Origin: Caulobacteraceae bacterium
GTDB lineage: Bacteria; Pseudomonadota; Alphaproteobacteria; Caulobacterales; Aquidulcibacteraceae
Direction of reading: 5' to 3'
Length of the DNA stretch: 64,000 nt
NCBI GenBank assembly: GCA_016703335.1
Contig: JADJCG010000011.1
Coordinates: forward strand, 78,712 to 142,711
The position numbers were made by a program, and so were the translations under genes. The notes below the pieces were generated by a model. The model searched no databases and was not told where the DNA came from. It saw only the letters and a program-made list of their open reading frames with translations. This document shows positions 8,177 through 16,761 of the stretch, in pieces. Position 1 is the stretch's first letter. Every line of letters begins with the position of its first letter.

Positions 8177-8617
8177 TCAGACCGCGAGCAGCCGCCGCAT
8201 GCGCCGGGCGGCGCCTGGATTTCTGAGTAAATCGGCGAGAGAATAGCGGTTTAGCACCGCCTGAAAGGCCAGAAGCGCCTCTTCAAGCGGATCACGAAGA
8301 CCGCAGGCGGGCGCGACGATGCAGGTATTCGTCTCGCGGCAGAAACATTCCACGATATGGAAATTGTCCTCGGTCGCGCGAATAACTTTTCCCAAGTTGA
8401 TCTCACCGGCGGGCTTGGCCAAACGCAACCCGCCTCCCCGGCCGCGCTGACTTTCAACGAAGCCGCTCTGCGTCAGCGTTCGCGCGACTTTGTTGAGGTG
8501 ATTGCGCGAGATGTCATACCGGCGCGAGACGGCCTCCACGGTGTGTACCTCGTCGGGCTCCAGAGCGAGAAGCATGAGAAGGCGCAAAGCGTAGTCGGTA
8601 TGCAGTGTGAGACGCAC
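8177..8617 (-). CDS. nsrR: Rrf2-family NO-sensing repressor NsrR
   Basis: 146 residues. N-terminal winged helix (MRLTLHTDYALRLLMLLA, RYDISRNHLNKVARTLTQSGFVES, then the RGRGGGLRLA wing) is typical of NsrR. Three cysteines in VECFCRETNTCIVAPAC (about residues 90-105) fit the C-x5-C-x5-C type spacing used by NsrR to bind an iron-sulfur cluster that reacts with NO. One extra Cys is present. It lies upstream of the globin-RIC pair on the same strand, with the NsrR-like operator between them. Other Rrf2 members such as IscR have different cysteine spacing. Confidence 0.88.
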   Translation of the reverse strand: MRLTLHTDYALRLLMLLALEPDEVHTVEAVSRRYDISRNHLNKVARTLTQSGFVESQRGRGGGLRLAKPAGEINLGKVIRATEDNFHIVECFCRETNTCIVAPACGLRDPLEEALLAFQAVLNRYSLADLLRNPGAARRMRRLLAV

Positions 8618-8714
8618 GAAGCGAAGCCTTTCTGGAGACGCGAATGGTCAAAATCGCCCCTCGCCATAAATCAGCATATCAGATACCGTTTTAGTCCTGA
8701 ATAGGGAGAATACG

Positions 8715-9152
8715 GTGGCGGCGGCTATTATTGCGCTGATTTGGCTCGGAATGCTCATAGGCGTCTCGTTTCTCGCGACGCCCGTGAAGTTCGTGGTGCA
8801 GGATCTGACGCTGCCCATCGCCCTCCAAGTCGGACAAGCCACATTCGGGCTGTTCTCTCGCATTGAATGGGGTCTCGCCGTTCTGCTTGTTGGCGCGAGC
8901 GCGTGGCGTTGGCGCGAAGGCGCTCTATGCGTGATCCTCGCTCTTTCCGCTGCAGCCGTCGTGCTCATGCAGGCGGTTTGGCTACTCCCGACGCTTGACG
9001 CGCGGGTCGCGCTGATCGTCGCGGGAGAGACGCCGCCCCCATCAGCACACCATACCTTTTACGCGACACTAGAGGCCGCGAAGGCTCTGATGCTGATCGC
9101 ACTCGCTTTTATTGCGCTACGCGGCAGCGCCAGAACGCGCAGCCACCACTAG
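8715..9152 (+). CDS. Four-helix membrane protein of unknown function
   Basis: 145 residues with four predicted membrane helices (about residues 1-22, 50-66, 70-92 and 120-138). The first helix ends in SFLATPVKFVV, and a hydrophilic loop GETPPPSAHHTFYATLEAAKAL precedes the last. The GTG start is chosen because AGGGAG lies seven to ten bases upstream. It is divergent from nsrR, so it may share its regulatory region (8618-8714). I do not recognise a characterised family; a DUF4149-like protein is possible. Confidence 0.75.
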   Translation: MAAAIIALIWLGMLIGVSFLATPVKFVVQDLTLPIALQVGQATFGLFSRIEWGLAVLLVGASAWRWREGALCVILALSAAAVVLMQAVWLLPTLDARVALIVAGETPPPSAHHTFYATLEAAKALMLIALAFIALRGSARTRSHH

Positions 9153-9323
9153 GCGCACCGTCACTGCATCATTTTGTACGTCTACCTGTAGCGGCGCTTG
9201 GCGACGCCAAAATCCTCTCTTGGAAAAGATATTTCCGTATGCGGATTGAAGACCAGCCCCGCCCAATCCCCATGCGCTTCGTCTTGACGCCTCACCGCGA
9301 TTTATATAGTTGTCCTTACTATT

Positions 9324-9983
9324 ATGATCCGCGATCAGCTCTCTTATGGACTTGCCCGTCTCAGCGCCCTTGCCCGCCAGGATGATTGGCGCACGGGCGA
9401 GGTCGAAGGCCTGACGCCGACGCAAGGCGACATCTTGCGTTTGCTTGTCCAACGCCCGGGCGGGCTTCGCGCGGGCGCCGTGTCCGCGCACCTCAACGTC
9501 AGTCAACCGACCGCGAGCGACGCGGCGGCGGCGCTTTTGCGCAAGGCACTTATCGAGAAACTGCCCGATCCGGAAGACGGCCGCGCCTTCATGCTGCGCG
9601 TGACCCGCAGCGGCCGGGCGCTTGCGCGTCGTTGGCCGGAGAGCTTCGCCGCAGTGGCTCGCGTCCTCAGCGCAGAGGATCAGGCGGCGCTGCTCGGTAT
9701 CGTCATCCGCGCGATTGACGCCTTGCAGCGTGAAGGCGCCATTTCGCGGCAACGCATGTGCATGAGCTGTTGCCACTTTGCCCCGAACCGCCACCGGAGC
9801 AAGTCCGAGCCGCACCATTGCCGGTTCATCGATGCGGCGCTCGGCGAGGGCGATCTGCGCCTTGACTGCGCCGAGCACGAGGAGGCGGAGGCCGCTTCGG
9901 CGCCTGAGTTTTCGGAAGGGTCCAAAAGGCGGGTGCGACGCCATCATGCGCACAGTGTTTGTATAGGAGTGCTATTTACATGA
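9324..9983 (+). CDS. MarR-family regulator with cysteine/histidine-rich C-terminal extension
   Basis: 219 residues. The first 150 form a MarR winged helix (LTPTQGDILRLLVQRPGGLRAGAVSAHLNVSQPTASDAAAALLRKALIEKLPDPEDGRAF). The C-terminal extension carries MCMSCCHFAPNRH, PHHCRFIDAAL and LRLDCAEHE, a spaced set of Cys and His suited to a metal or iron-sulfur site, or to redox sensing. The stop overlaps the start of the next gene (ATGA), so it is translationally coupled to a thioredoxin-fold gene. The start codon lies only a few bases after AT-rich promoter-like sequence with an ATAGT-N7-ACTAT repeat (9306-9322). Confidence 0.88.
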   Translation: MIRDQLSYGLARLSALARQDDWRTGEVEGLTPTQGDILRLLVQRPGGLRAGAVSAHLNVSQPTASDAAAALLRKALIEKLPDPEDGRAFMLRVTRSGRALARRWPESFAAVARVLSAEDQAALLGIVIRAIDALQREGAISRQRMCMSCCHFAPNRHRSKSEPHHCRFIDAALGEGDLRLDCAEHEEAEAASAPEFSEGSKRRVRRHHAHSVCIGVLFT

Positions 9984-10225
9984 AGACGAAGGCAGTATTT
10001 TATCACGCTGGCTGCAGCGTGTGTGTTTCGGCAGAACAGCAATTCGCGATCGCGCTTGATCCGGCGAAGTTCGATGTCGAGGTCGTCAATTTTGCCGAGA
10101 CGCCCGGGCGCATTGCCGAAGCGGAGCAAGCGGGCGTTGTGTCGGTTCCGGCCTTCGTCATCAATGGCGCGCCGTTTCATATCAATTTCGGCGCGTCCAT
10201 GGCGGCCGTGAAGGGCGAAGCCTAA
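9980..10225 (+). CDS. Small thioredoxin/glutaredoxin-fold protein
   Basis: 81 residues beginning MKTKAVFYHAGCSVCVSAEQ, with a CSVC redox motif (about residues 12-15) at the start of the first helix and the cis-Pro region VVSVPAFVINGAPFHINFG near the middle. This fits a minimal thioredoxin or glutaredoxin fold. It overlaps the MarR gene by 4 bases and precedes a TlpA-like redoxin, so the three probably form a thiol-redox operon. The substrate is unknown. Confidence 0.82.
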   Translation: MKTKAVFYHAGCSVCVSAEQQFAIALDPAKFDVEVVNFAETPGRIAEAEQAGVVSVPAFVINGAPFHINFGASMAAVKGEA

Positions 10226-10295
10226 TCACTTTGAGCCTCGGTGCGGGAGCATGACGCTTCCGCACCACGCGCCCACCCGACAGGAGAGAACAATC

Positions 10296-10835
10296 ATGCC
10301 CGCTTTACGCGCCGCGCCCGCGTGGCGCGCCACAGAATGGTTCAACACAGAAGCGCCGCTCACGCTGGACGCGCTGCGCGGACGCGTCGTGATGATCTGC
10401 GCCTTCCAGATGCTCTGCCCCGGGTGCGTCAGTCACGGCATCCCCCAGGCGCAACGCGTCGCGGAACTGTTTCGTCCCGATGATGTGCAAGTCATCGGCC
10501 TCCACACCGTGTTTGAACATCACGAGGCGATGGCGCCACAGGCGCTTCGCGCCTTTCTTCATGAGTACAAGGTCGCCTTCCCCGTTGGCGTCGATGCGCC
10601 GGAGGGTGACGGCATTCCCCAGACGATGCGGGCCTATGGCATGCAGGGCACGCCCACAACGATCCTGATCGACCGCGAAGGCCGGCTGCGTCGCCAAGCA
10701 TTCGGCCGCATGAGCGACTTGCAGCTTGGCGCGGAGATCATGGCCTTGGTAGCGGAGACACAGAACCAAGCCATGACCACCGCCGCAGACGAGCCAGCGA
10801 CAGAAGGCGTCTGCACGCCCGAAGGCTGCCGCTAG
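10296..10835 (+). CDS. TlpA/peroxiredoxin-like thioredoxin-fold protein
   Basis: 179 residues, chosen to start at 10296 because AGGAGAG lies just upstream. The active site is FQMLCPGCVSHGIPQA (CPGC near residues 47-50), followed by the TlpA-type cis-Pro region GMQGTPTTILIDREGRLRRQAFG. No signal peptide is evident, so a cytoplasmic location is likely. It ends with two extra cysteines (EGVCTPEGCR). The stop overlaps by 4 bases the stop of the convergent SnoaL-like gene. Confidence 0.85.
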   Translation: MPALRAAPAWRATEWFNTEAPLTLDALRGRVVMICAFQMLCPGCVSHGIPQAQRVAELFRPDDVQVIGLHTVFEHHEAMAPQALRAFLHEYKVAFPVGVDAPEGDGIPQTMRAYGMQGTPTTILIDREGRLRRQAFGRMSDLQLGAEIMALVAETQNQAMTTAADEPATEGVCTPEGCR

Positions 10836-11204
10836 CCGGCGAGCGCGCGCGTGTAGGTCGCCATATCGAAATGGTCGCGCCAGATTTTGATCTTGCCGTT
10901 CTCAAGCTCGAAGCCGCCGCAGCACGGCAAATCGACGGGCTTGTCGCCGACCCGTGTGCGGTCGAGGCGCTCCACCATCACGAGGTCGCCCGCCGCAAGA
11001 ATCGCTCGGATGTCCCATGATGTGGCGGTCCAGCCTTTGAGAAAGGCCTGGATGAACGGGCGCAGCTTGTCGTGTCCGCCAACAGGCCCAAGCGGCATGT
11101 TGTGATAGACGCCGTCCGGCGCGAAATACCCCAGCAAACTCTTCCACATCGAGGCGCGACCAGGCGGCGATGCAAGCGCGCACCACGGTTTCGTTCGGCG
11201 ACAT
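10832..11204 (-). CDS. SnoaL/limonene-epoxide-hydrolase-like protein, frameshifted
   Basis: A small NTF2-fold enzyme-like protein of about 123 residues when read across two frames. The N-terminus MSPNETVVRACIAAWSRLDVEE (from ATG 11204) and the remainder LLGYFAPDGVYHNMPLGPVGG are joined by removing one T from the TTT run near 11136-11138. The middle (GDLVMVERLDRTRVG) and end (IKIWRDHFDMATY) carry Asp/Arg residues typical of the limonene-epoxide hydrolase superfamily. The substrate is unknown. Either a sequencing error or recent decay could explain the shift. Confidence 0.7.
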
Positions 11205-11303
11205 GCGGGGCCTCCCTTTGCATCGGGCGCGGCGGACGATCACGGCGCCAGCGTGACGCTGCGTGAGACCGGCGACCCAAGCAAAAGCGCGCCGCTCATG
11301 TTA

Positions 11304-11629
11304 AATCTTAGCGCAAATATCTCACATCGCGATATCGAACGCGCTTATGACGCCGGCCATGAAATAGTCTGCATGCTGCGAACACAGACCTGCATACATT
11401 AGCTTGCTGAGTTTCTCCCTGTTCATCGGGTCGCGGGCGTCGAGATTGCGGGCGAACACGTCTTGGACGAGCTGAGCGAAGCTTTTCTCAACCCATACAT
11501 GCTGACAGGTCGGGTTTCGCCCCACCCCACACAGCCGGTATCGGTCTCCAACCGGAGGAAATACCAGAAATAGCCGCCCCAATGCGGCGGCGTGCGCACG
11601 ACATAGGACGCGGCTTTAACGAGCCGCAT
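11304..11629 (-). pseudogene. Remnant of a mandelate racemase/muconate lactonizing-type enzyme
   Basis: Only the N-terminal capping domain is present: MRLVKAASYVVRTPPHWGG, FWYFLRLETDTGCVGWGE, then after a frame change SFAQLVQDVFARNLDARDPMN and SQHADYFMAGVISAFDIAM. A TGA stands where the family has Trp (AFDIALWDI), followed by a few more matching codons and a second stop. The catalytic barrel is absent. Frameshift, nonsense codon and missing 3' two-thirds together mark a genuine decayed gene rather than a single sequencing error. Confidence 0.7.
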
Positions 11630-11703
11630 GAGCGACCTCCTCGCGAGATTGCTTGTCTCGCTAACGCGATGCGTAACGCCTTACGCCTTTGCTTTCATTG
11701 TGC

Positions 11704-11994
11704 TCAATAGATGACCTTGGCAATCAGCATCCCCTCTTCTTCAACGAGTTCGAGCCGCGACATGCAAGGCATGCAATAGACCCGGTCACCGGCGCGCAGC
11801 TCTTTCGTCGACCGGATAACGACCTTACAAACTGGGCAGAGCGCCTCATTGGGTCCAAGCTTGTCGCCGGCGCCGCGCCAGCGCCGATAGAAACGGCGGA
11901 AACGTTTGGGCACCTCGTTGAAGCCTGTTTCTTCGAGCTCAAACGTCTGGCGCGGACGGCGAGCAGAGGCCGGCAATTCGAGTGGGTCCGTCAT
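11704..11994 (-). CDS. Small zinc-ribbon protein coupled to diiron proteins
   Basis: 96 residues. A basic N-terminal half (PKRFRRFYRRWRG) is followed by a four-cysteine ribbon: CPVC (about residues 53-56) and CMPC (about 74-77). The rest is hydrophilic and ends EEEGMLIAKVIY. Its ATG overlaps the stop of the upstream diiron gene (ATGA), so it is translated together with it. I do not recognise the family; binding nucleic acid or a partner protein is equally possible. Confidence 0.72.
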   Translation of the reverse strand: MTDPLELPASARRPRQTFELEETGFNEVPKRFRRFYRRWRGAGDKLGPNEALCPVCKVVIRSTKELRAGDRVYCMPCMSRLELVEEEGMLIAKVIY

Positions 11995-12764
11995 GAACGA
12001 AAGCCCAAACGTGCGACAGCGGCAAGATAGTCTCCGGCCAAGTCAGGCCGATCGTCACGCTCGACACCCAATTCACCGAGCGTCTCGGCGAACGTGTTGA
12101 TCACCAGCGAATCCAGTTCGCGTTTGATTTGATTCAGCCGGTCATGGGTGTGTGGCGCCATAAGCAAGCGCCTGCCGAGATCGTTTTCGCCAAAACCCAT
12201 GTGCCTGCGCTCGTCGGAGACGATGCCGCGCAGCATTTCCGCCGTCACAGGATCGGCCGTGCCGGCATGATGACGGAAAACCGTGTATTCCAAACATTCA
12301 AGAATGACATTCTGCGCGAACACCGACGCCTCCCAGTCGCGCGCATCGACAAATTCCAGCAGCCGCTCCTTGAACTTGAGAAGACTGCGATTGGCCCGTT
12401 GCTCGATCTCGGCATCCGGATCGGCGACGCCGAGCTGCTTCATGCGATGGAGCAGAACTTCAAGATGGCGTCCTTCGTCGACGACCTGCGTCGCCAGAAA
12501 GATCTTCGCCCCGCGGTCCGGGGCAAATCCGATCATGCCGCTTGAGGCATCGAGCGCCGCGGTCTCACCCACACAATAATTGCAGAGGGTTGTTATGAGC
12601 CCCTGGCGCTGGCGCTCAGTGAGTTCAGATTCTCTGAGGCCTGGGCTCCCGTACGGGCGGCCGTGGAGGTAGCCCTGCACGGCCTCAAACCAGAACTCGA
12701 ACGAGTGCACGGTGTTGCGAAACTCCGCTTCGCCGAGTTCGTGCGGGTCGTCGGTTTCCGGCAC
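11991..12764 (-). CDS. R2-like ferritin-fold diiron protein A
   Basis: 257 residues of a ferritin-like four-helix bundle with a full set of six diiron ligands: the first Glu in CVGETAALDASS, E-x2-H in VVDEGRHLEVL, a Glu in VILECLEYTVF and a second E-x2-H in SDERRHMGFGE. This is the ligand pattern of ribonucleotide reductase R2, R2-like oxidases and AurF-type N-oxygenases. It starts with GTG 12 bases after a paralogous diiron gene. The substrate is unknown. It may be an oxygen-using oxidase or an iron-peroxide handling protein. Confidence 0.8.
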   Translation of the reverse strand: MPETDDPHELGEAEFRNTVHSFEFWFEAVQGYLHGRPYGSPGLRESELTERQRQGLITTLCNYCVGETAALDASSGMIGFAPDRGAKIFLATQVVDEGRHLEVLLHRMKQLGVADPDAEIEQRANRSLLKFKERLLEFVDARDWEASVFAQNVILECLEYTVFRHHAGTADPVTAEMLRGIVSDERRHMGFGENDLGRRLLMAPHTHDRLNQIKRELDSLVINTFAETLGELGVERDDRPDLAGDYLAAVARLGFRS

Positions 12765-12775
12765 CGGGGCGCGCC

Positions 12776-13647
12776 TCAGACCGGCGACTGATATTCGAGG
12801 CCGATGCGGCCGAGTCTCGTCTTGAACTCCTTCAGCACCGTCGCCGACAGCGCGCCTTCCATCTCCTCGTTAGAGGCCTCCGCCAGATTGAGCCCCTGAT
12901 AGGTCGGGCCCGCTCTATCTTTCTGCGGCGCGCCCGTGCGGGCTTCGGCCGGACTTCCATTTCGAGCAAAGGCTTCGTGGAATGTCGCCAACATGTGCTT
13001 GGTCATCTCGCGCTGCATGCGCTGCACTTCCGGTTTCTTCTCCGGATAACGGCGGATGAGTTCGCCAATGCGGTTTTCGCCGAAGCCAACATGGCGCCGC
13101 TCGTCAGCAATCGTCCCGGACAATGTGTGCGCGAATTTCGGATTGGACGCCTCAGCCCCCGCATGCAGCATTTCGAACACTGAGAACGCCATGCCTTCGA
13201 GCACGATGTTCTGACCAACGACGCCGGCGACGAAGTCCTTCTTGTCGATCTTTTCCAACAGCACTTCGGCAAACTTGCCGAGATGGGGATTGATGTAAGT
13301 CTTGATCGTAGTTTCCAGATCGTTCGGCTTCACGCCCAGGTCGTAAAGACGCTGGGTGAAGATCTCGACGTGGCGGCCTTCGTCGAGCGTTTGCGTCGCC
13401 AAGAAGGTCTTGCTCGCTTGATCGGGCGCGGCGTTCACCAGCCCCGATGACGCTGCAAGCGCGCAGCGTTCGCCGGCAATCAATTGCACCGTCGTTCGTA
13501 TCTGCTGTTCGCGATAATCATCGTTCTGGAGCAGCTCCGCCGGCTCACCTCATCTGGTCCATGGCCATAGACGGTGTCCTCAAGATAGCCTTGCGGACAG
13601 GATTCAAGCCATTTTTGAATCGAATAGTTCGCTAGAAAATCCGCCAT
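12776..13647 (-). CDS. R2-like ferritin-fold diiron protein B, frameshifted
   Basis: Paralogue of the next gene, about 290 residues after restoring one base. The N-terminus MADFLANYSIQKWLESCPQG (ATG 13647, preceded by GGGAGG) reads to ...YGHGPDE. The frame changes near 13537-13545, where one base appears missing, and continues ELLQNDDYREQQIRTTVQLIAGERCALAASSG. All six ligands are present (GERCALAAS, LDEGRHVEIF, VLEGMAFSVF, ADERRHVGFGE). The C-terminus differs from protein A. Tandem paralogues suggest a heterodimer or two related oxidases. Confidence 0.78.
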
Positions 13648-13779
13648 CGCATAGACCTCCCTGCTTTCGACATGACGCGTCACTTCGCTTGCGCGGGTAG
13701 GCGCGAACGGCCGCTTTGCGAACAAACGCCCGCGAAACCTGTGGAGGCAAACATAGAGGCTATAGAGCGCTGTGCGCCT

Positions 13780-13803
13780 CGCGATTGATGATCATCAATC
13801 GCG
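13780..13803. promoter_or_regulatory. 24-bp perfect palindrome with FNR/Dnr-type box
   Basis: The 14-base core TTGATGATCATCAA (13785-13798) is a perfect FNR/FixK/Dnr-type box, and it extends symmetrically by CGCGA/TCGCG on either side to 24 bases. It lies in the 350-base gap between the diiron operon (leftward, start 13647) and nrdJ (rightward, start 13998). No gene is evident in that gap. It could serve either direction: its centre is about 145 bases from the diiron start and about 206 bases from nrdJ. Confidence 0.75.
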
Positions 13804-13997
13804 GCTGCGATGTGTCGCCGCAGATCGACTTCGGCGACACCTTCGCTGACGACGCGACGCCTTTGACTTCCATCAAGCCGCTCACCGACATGCGCTAAGA
13901 AGTGCGCTGCGTTGTCACCCCATGCGCGGATTTACCTCCGCATTATGTTCGACTCACCGAGACTGTCACGCCTTAGAGTGTGAAGTGGAGCCGTGAC

Positions 13998-16214
13998 ATG
14001 CCGTTCGATGCCGAAATCTCAGCCGAAATCTGGAACGCGAAGTATCGCTTTCGCGTCGATGGAGATGGGGGCGATGGCGGCGTCGAGGCGACGTGGTCGC
14101 GCGTCGCGGCGGCGATCGCTGAAGCCGAGCCCGCGCGCGCACGGCGACACTGGCGCACGCAATTTGAGACCGCGCTCTCTGACTTTAGATTTCTGCCAGC
14201 GGGGCGCATCATCGCGGGGGCCGGAACGGGCCGCACGGTCACCTTGTTCAACTGCTTCGTCATGGGGACCATCCCCGACAATCTCGACGGCATCTTTGAG
14301 CATTTGCGCGAAGCAGCCCTCACCATGCAGCAGGGCGGCGGCGTCGGCATGGATTTTTCCACCATCCGCCCCGCGGGCGCGCCGGTGCGCGGCGTTGGCG
14401 CGCAAGCGTCGGGACCGCTCTCGTTCATGGACGCATGGGACGCCATGTGCCGGACCGTGATGTCGGCCGGGCAACGCCGGGGGGCAATGATGGGCTGTTT
14501 GCGCATCGACCACCCCGACATCGAACACTTCATCGACGCCAAGCGCGACCCGGCCCGGCTGCGCAATTTCAATGTGTCGGTGCTCGTCACCGACGCCTTC
14601 ATGGCGGCTCTGTCGGCTGATCAGGACTGGCCGCTGCAATTTGACGGTCAGACCTATCGAATAGTACGAGCGCGCGATCTTTGGGCGCGGCTGATGCGCG
14701 CGACCTACGATGTCGCCGAGCCTGGGGTCATTTTCATTGACCGGGTCAATGCGGAAAACAATCTCGCTTATTGCGAGACGGTGTCGGCGACCAATCCGTG
14801 CGGAGAGCAGCCGCTGCCGCCCTACGGCGCTTGCCTGCTCGGTTCGATAAATCTCTCACGCCTGGTCAAACGTCCCTTCGAGCCAGACGCTGCGATTGAT
14901 CTTGAAGATCTGGAGCAGCTTACCGCCACGGCGGTTCGCCTGCTGGACAACGTCATCGATGTCTCGCGTTACCCGCTGCGCGAGCAGGAAGAAGAAGCGA
15001 AGTCGAAGCGCCGCATCGGACTTGGCGTGACCGGGCTCGCTGACGCGCTGATCTTCTGCAACGCGCGCTATGGGGCGGCTGACGGACTTGCGTTGACCGA
15101 AAGTTGGCTGCGCTCGATCCGAACGGCCGCCTATCGCGCCTCGGCGAAGCTCGCAGCGGAGAAAGGCGCCTTTCCGGCCTATGACGCGGCCATCTTGGAC
15201 CGGCCGACGCTTGCGTCACTGGACGAGGCGACGCGCGGACTGATCGCCGAACACGGTCTGCGCAATGGCTGCCTCACCACCATCGCCCCGACCGGCACCA
15301 TCTCTCTGCTCGCCGGCAACACATCGTCGGGCATAGAGCCGGTGTTTGCATTCTCCTATCAGCGCCGCGTCCGCCAACAGGACAATTCGTTCATCGAGGA
15401 GCCCGTCCAGGACTATGCGCTGACGCTTTGGCGGCGCTTGCATGGTGATGCGCCGCCGCCGGAGCACAGCTTTGTCAGCGCCCAGACCCTGACCCCCACC
15501 GATCACTTGGCGATGCAGGCGACGGCGCAACGTTTCATCGACAGTTCGATTTCGAAGACGGTCAATTGTCCGGAAGATATTGCGTTCGAGGAGTTCTCCG
15601 ACATTTATGCGCGTGCGTTCGACCTGGGCTGCAAGGGCTGCACTACGTATCGGCCGAACGCGGTCACCGGCTCGATCCTGTCGGTTGAGAAGCCAGACCA
15701 GAATGCGCCGCTCTCCCCTCCGCCCGCGGCGCTGGCGGCGCGGCCGGAGACGCTGATCGGCTCGACTTACAAAATCAAATGGCCGGAAAGCGAGCACGCG
15801 CTCTATGTCACCATCAACGATATCGAAGAGAATGGCGCGCGCCGGCCCTTCGAGATTTTCGTCAACTCCAAGAACATGGAGCACTACGCCTGGACCTTGG
15901 CGCTGACGCGCATGATCTCAGCCGTCTTCCGGCGCGGCGGTGATGTGACGTTCGTGGCTGAAGAACTGAAGGCGGTGTTCGATCCGCGCGGCGGCTCGTG
16001 GCTCAATGGGCGCTATGTGCCCTCGCTTTTGGCCGCCATCGGCGATGTGATCCAGCGGCACTTGGACAGTGACACGGTCTCGGCGCCGGCGGCCGTGACG
16101 GTCGCGCCGCCGCAAACCCGCCCGCGCTTTTGCCCCAAGTGCAGCGCGGCCTCTCTTATCCGCAGCGAGGGCTGCGACAAGTGCCTGGAGTGTGGCTACT
16201 CAAAGTGCTCATGA
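13998..16214 (+). CDS. nrdJ: Adenosylcobalamin-dependent ribonucleotide reductase (class II)
   Basis: 738 residues. It makes deoxyribonucleotides using B12 instead of an oxygen-dependent radical, so it works aerobically or anaerobically. Motifs include the substrate/radical cysteines in LFNCFVMG and NPCGEQPLPPYGACLLGS, the conserved TIAPTGTISLLAGNTSSGIEP, and a C-terminal cysteine-rich tail (CPKCSAASLIRSEGCDKCLECGYSKC). I prefer ATG 13998, which has GGAG eight bases upstream, over a GTG 18 bases earlier. It fits the low-oxygen theme of the locus. Confidence 0.95.
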   Translation: MPFDAEISAEIWNAKYRFRVDGDGGDGGVEATWSRVAAAIAEAEPARARRHWRTQFETALSDFRFLPAGRIIAGAGTGRTVTLFNCFVMGTIPDNLDGIFEHLREAALTMQQGGGVGMDFSTIRPAGAPVRGVGAQASGPLSFMDAWDAMCRTVMSAGQRRGAMMGCLRIDHPDIEHFIDAKRDPARLRNFNVSVLVTDAFMAALSADQDWPLQFDGQTYRIVRARDLWARLMRATYDVAEPGVIFIDRVNAENNLAYCETVSATNPCGEQPLPPYGACLLGSINLSRLVKRPFEPDAAIDLEDLEQLTATAVRLLDNVIDVSRYPLREQEEEAKSKRRIGLGVTGLADALIFCNARYGAADGLALTESWLRSIRTAAYRASAKLAAEKGAFPAYDAAILDRPTLASLDEATRGLIAEHGLRNGCLTTIAPTGTISLLAGNTSSGIEPVFAFSYQRRVRQQDNSFIEEPVQDYALTLWRRLHGDAPPPEHSFVSAQTLTPTDHLAMQATAQRFIDSSISKTVNCPEDIAFEEFSDIYARAFDLGCKGCTTYRPNAVTGSILSVEKPDQNAPLSPPPAALAARPETLIGSTYKIKWPESEHALYVTINDIEENGARRPFEIFVNSKNMEHYAWTLALTRMISAVFRRGGDVTFVAEELKAVFDPRGGSWLNGRYVPSLLAAIGDVIQRHLDSDTVSAPAAVTVAPPQTRPRFCPKCSAASLIRSEGCDKCLECGYSKCS

Positions 16215-16218
16215 AGTT

Positions 16219-16761
16219 CTATTTGCCCGTCGCCGCAACCCGGCGGCGGCGGGCCATGAACCGCCGGCCCAGCATTTCAATATCGCTCTCGCTGAAGCGG
16301 CGGCGCGCCAATGGGATGATCACGGCATTCTCCAGCGCCAAGTGACGACGCTCATGGTGCGCGAAGGCGACGAGCGCTTCAGCGCCCCCTTCGATCGCCT
16401 GCGGCGGCCGGCGCACTAGCAGACACGCATTGAGCACGTCGCGGACGCGCTCTGAGAGTGATTTGTCCTCAGCGTGTTCGCGCGCGAGGCGGCCAAGCAC
16501 GTCCTCGATTTCGTCCTCGGCAAGACACCGCCGGCGCAGCAACGGAAACACATCTTCCTCTTCGTCGATCACATGCAAGGTGAGATCGAAGCGAATGAAG
16601 TCGACAAGCGCTGTGATCACCAAGACGTCGAAATCGGAGGCGGCAGCAAGTTCTTCCAACGCCCGGCACATGCGCCGGTGATTGAGATGTTCGGCGAGCA
16701 GGAATTCGATCGCATCGCTCGGCGACACCGGGCGCACGCCTGAATCACGCAGATCGTTCAT
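16219..16761 (-). CDS. Hemerythrin HHE domain protein of the nar operon
   Basis: 180 residues with hemerythrin-type histidines: LLAEHLNHRRMCRALEEL, LTLHVIDEEEDVFPLL, REHAEDKSLSER and AHHERRHLALENAVIIPLA. The helix arrangement is that of a binuclear-iron HHE domain. It is the last gene of the nitrate-reductase operon, with its start overlapping the preceding small gene. Hemerythrins next to nar genes are thought to handle NO or iron released during nitrate respiration; its exact role is inferred. It ends 4 bases beyond the convergent nrdJ stop. Confidence 0.86.
   Translation of the reverse strand: MNDLRDSGVRPVSPSDAIEFLLAEHLNHRRMCRALEELAAASDFDVLVITALVDFIRFDLTLHVIDEEEDVFPLLRRRCLAEDEIEDVLGRLAREHAEDKSLSERVRDVLNACLLVRRPPQAIEGGAEALVAFAHHERRHLALENAVIIPLARRRFSESDIEMLGRRFMARRRRVAATGK

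Noticed and set aside
13716..13898. 60-codon plus-strand frame in the diiron/nrdJ intergenic region
   Set aside because: No ribosome-binding site and it spans the FNR-type palindrome; treated as noncoding.
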